Of a DNA stretch of 5,646 bases, positions 4,538 through 5,646 are shown in pieces (the stretch's first letter is position 1; each line of letters starts with the position of its first letter). Made by a program: the position numbers and the translations under genes. The notes below the pieces were generated by a model. It made no database searches, had not been told where the DNA came from, and was given only the letters and a program-made list of their open reading frames with translations. Origin of the DNA: Clostridia bacterium (GTDB lineage: Bacteria > Bacillota > Clostridia > Oscillospirales > CAG-272); NCBI GenBank assembly GCA_017411935.1, contig JAFQPC010000185.1, positions 1 to 5,646 on the forward strand, read 5' to 3'.

Positions 4538-5646
4538 ATGGTCAACGTAAAAGAGCAGAAGCTTGGTCAAAACACAAGAATGAGTTTTGCAAAGTCTCGT
4601 TTTCAATGCGAGCTGCCAAATCTCGTCGAGGTGCAGACGAAATCCTTCAAGTGGTTCTTAGAGGAAGGTCTGATGGAGGTCCTGCGTGACGCATCTCCCA
4701 TCACCGACCACTCGGAAAACCTCGTGATCGAGTTCGTTTCCTACTCGATCGACCAAAAGCCCAAGTACACGGTGGAGGAATGCAAGGAGCGTGACGCAAA
4801 CTACGCCGCGCCTCTGAAGGTCAACGTTCGTCTGACCAACAAGGCAACGGGTGAGGTGAAGCAGACCGATATCTTTATGGGTGATTTCCCGATCATGACC
4901 GAAACGGGTACCTTCGTCATTAACGGCGCGGAGCGTGTCATCGTTTCTCAGATCATTCGTTCGCCCGGTATGTACTATGCCGATGCGATCGATAAGTCGG
5001 GTAAGGAGACCTTTAATGCGACGATCATTCCTTACAGAGGAGCATGGCTCGAGTACGAGATCGACGCAAGCGGAGTCGTTTACGTTCGCATCGACAAGAC
5101 GAGAAAGCTTCCTCTGACGATGTTCGTTCGCGCCCTTGGCGTCGAATCGAGAGAGGATATTTATGCCCTCTTTGGTGAGGAGGAGCTCCTCACGGCTACC
5201 TTCGATAAGGATGAGAGTGAGGCACTTGCGACGCATAACGAATCGACCCCTCACGTCGAAGCCCTCAAGGAGATCTACAAGAAGCTTCGTCCCGGCGAGC
5301 CTGCGCTCGAGGGACCTGCCGAGACCCTGATCAATAATTATTTCTTAGACGCAAAGCGTTATGACATTGCCAACGTCGGACGTTACAAGTTCGACAAGAA
5401 GATGGCAATCCATTCGAGAATCCGCGGACACGTGCTCGCCGAGGCTGCTGTCAGCCCTCTGACGGGTGAGGTCCTCTTTGAGGCGGACACCCTGCTGGAT
5501 GCAAAGAGCGCACAGGCGATCGAGGATGCGGGTATCAACTCGGTGATGATCCGTCTGGAGAACGGCAAGGTCATTAAGGTCTTCTCGAACAATACCATTC
5601 GTCCCGAGGCACTTCTCGGCTACGATCTGAAGGATTGCGGCGCGAC
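4538..5646 (+). CDS. rpoB: DNA-directed RNA polymerase subunit beta, 3'-truncated by the window edge
   Basis: RpoB is the catalytic beta subunit of RNA polymerase. The window holds the first 369 codons of an expected 1,150-1,250, and the frame is open to the last base. The N terminus reads MVNVKEQKLGQNTRMSFAK and is followed by the family blocks PNLVEVQTKSFKWFLEEGL, PKYTVEECKERD, GDFPIMTETGTFVINGAERV (from residue 115), RSPGMYY (142-147) and, near residue 285, KRYDIANVGRYKFDKK. These cover the protrusion and lobe regions; the rifampicin-binding cluster and the active-site parts lie beyond the edge. The start at 4538 is fixed by alignment to the family N terminus and by GGAGTGAG at 4523-4530; the spacing from GGAG is 11 bases, slightly long. 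The ATG at 4521 meets a stop after two codons. The gene has its own consensus promoter and does not follow rplL here. Confidence 0.98.
   Translation, partial: MVNVKEQKLGQNTRMSFAKSRFQCELPNLVEVQTKSFKWFLEEGLMEVLRDASPITDHSENLVIEFVSYSIDQKPKYTVEECKERDANYAAPLKVNVRLTNKATGEVKQTDIFMGDFPIMTETGTFVINGAERVIVSQIIRSPGMYYADAIDKSGKETFNATIIPYRGAWLEYEIDASGVVYVRIDKTRKLPLTMFVRALGVESREDIYALFGEEELLTATFDKDESEALATHNESTPHVEALKEIYKKLRPGEPALEGPAETLINNYFLDAKRYDIANVGRYKFDKKMAIHSRIRGHVLAEAAVSPLTGEVLFEADTLLDAKSAQAIEDAGINSVMIRLENGKVIKVFSNNTIRPEALLGYDLKDCGA

Noticed and set aside
4378..4689. Plus-strand frame MKIFCEKIENFLKIF overlapping the start of rpoB
   Set aside because: It has a GTG start without a ribosome-binding site, arises from A/T-rich leader sequence and overlaps rpoB by more than 150 bases in another frame.

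Overview
The window looks like chromosomal DNA of an anaerobic Firmicute of class Clostridia, probably from an uncultured gut-type lineage. Three things point there: the N-terminal RpoB sequence has the Clostridia style, including an ECKERD segment and the GDFPIMTETGTFVINGAERV block; the operon is a soluble glycerol-3-phosphate dehydrogenase type of redox module typical of Clostridia and Thermotoga; and the ribosome-binding sites are AGGAGG-like with consensus sigma-A promoters. Coding DNA is moderately GC-rich and intergenic DNA is very AT-rich. All genes are on the + strand.

Layout. (1) 1-821: the 3' part of a Gfo/Idh/MocA-family NAD(P)-dependent sugar or cyclitol dehydrogenase, cut by the left edge. 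(2) 822-993: a short regulatory region with an AT-rich palindrome, a perfect consensus promoter (TTGACA-17-TATAAT), a strong intrinsic-terminator hairpin, then the ribosome-binding site of the next gene. A terminator lying between a promoter and its gene suggests leader attenuation or antitermination. (3) 994-4067: a tight three-gene operon of a GlpA-like FAD dehydrogenase with a C-terminal iron-sulfur domain, an FAD/NAD(P) oxidoreductase, and a small four-cysteine DUF1667 protein. (4) 4068-4537: a 470-base non-coding stretch with the operon terminator, small repeats, a second perfect consensus promoter and a leader of about 220 nt with several dyads and phased A-tracts. (5) 4538-5646: the first 369 codons of rpoB, cut by the right edge.

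How the genes work together. The three middle genes probably form one soluble complex. The GlpA-like subunit oxidises glycerol 3-phosphate (or runs in reverse), and electrons pass through the [2Fe-2S] centre and the small iron-sulfur protein to the NAD(P)-linked flavoprotein. The substrate is inferred from family knowledge, since glpK, glpF and glpP are not in view. rpoB is a separate transcription unit and is not preceded here by rplJ-rplL, its usual neighbours.

Nothing here looks like a mobile element, CRISPR array, defence system, tRNA or rRNA. The most interesting signals are the terminator-containing leader of the redox operon and the structured leader of the detached rpoB.
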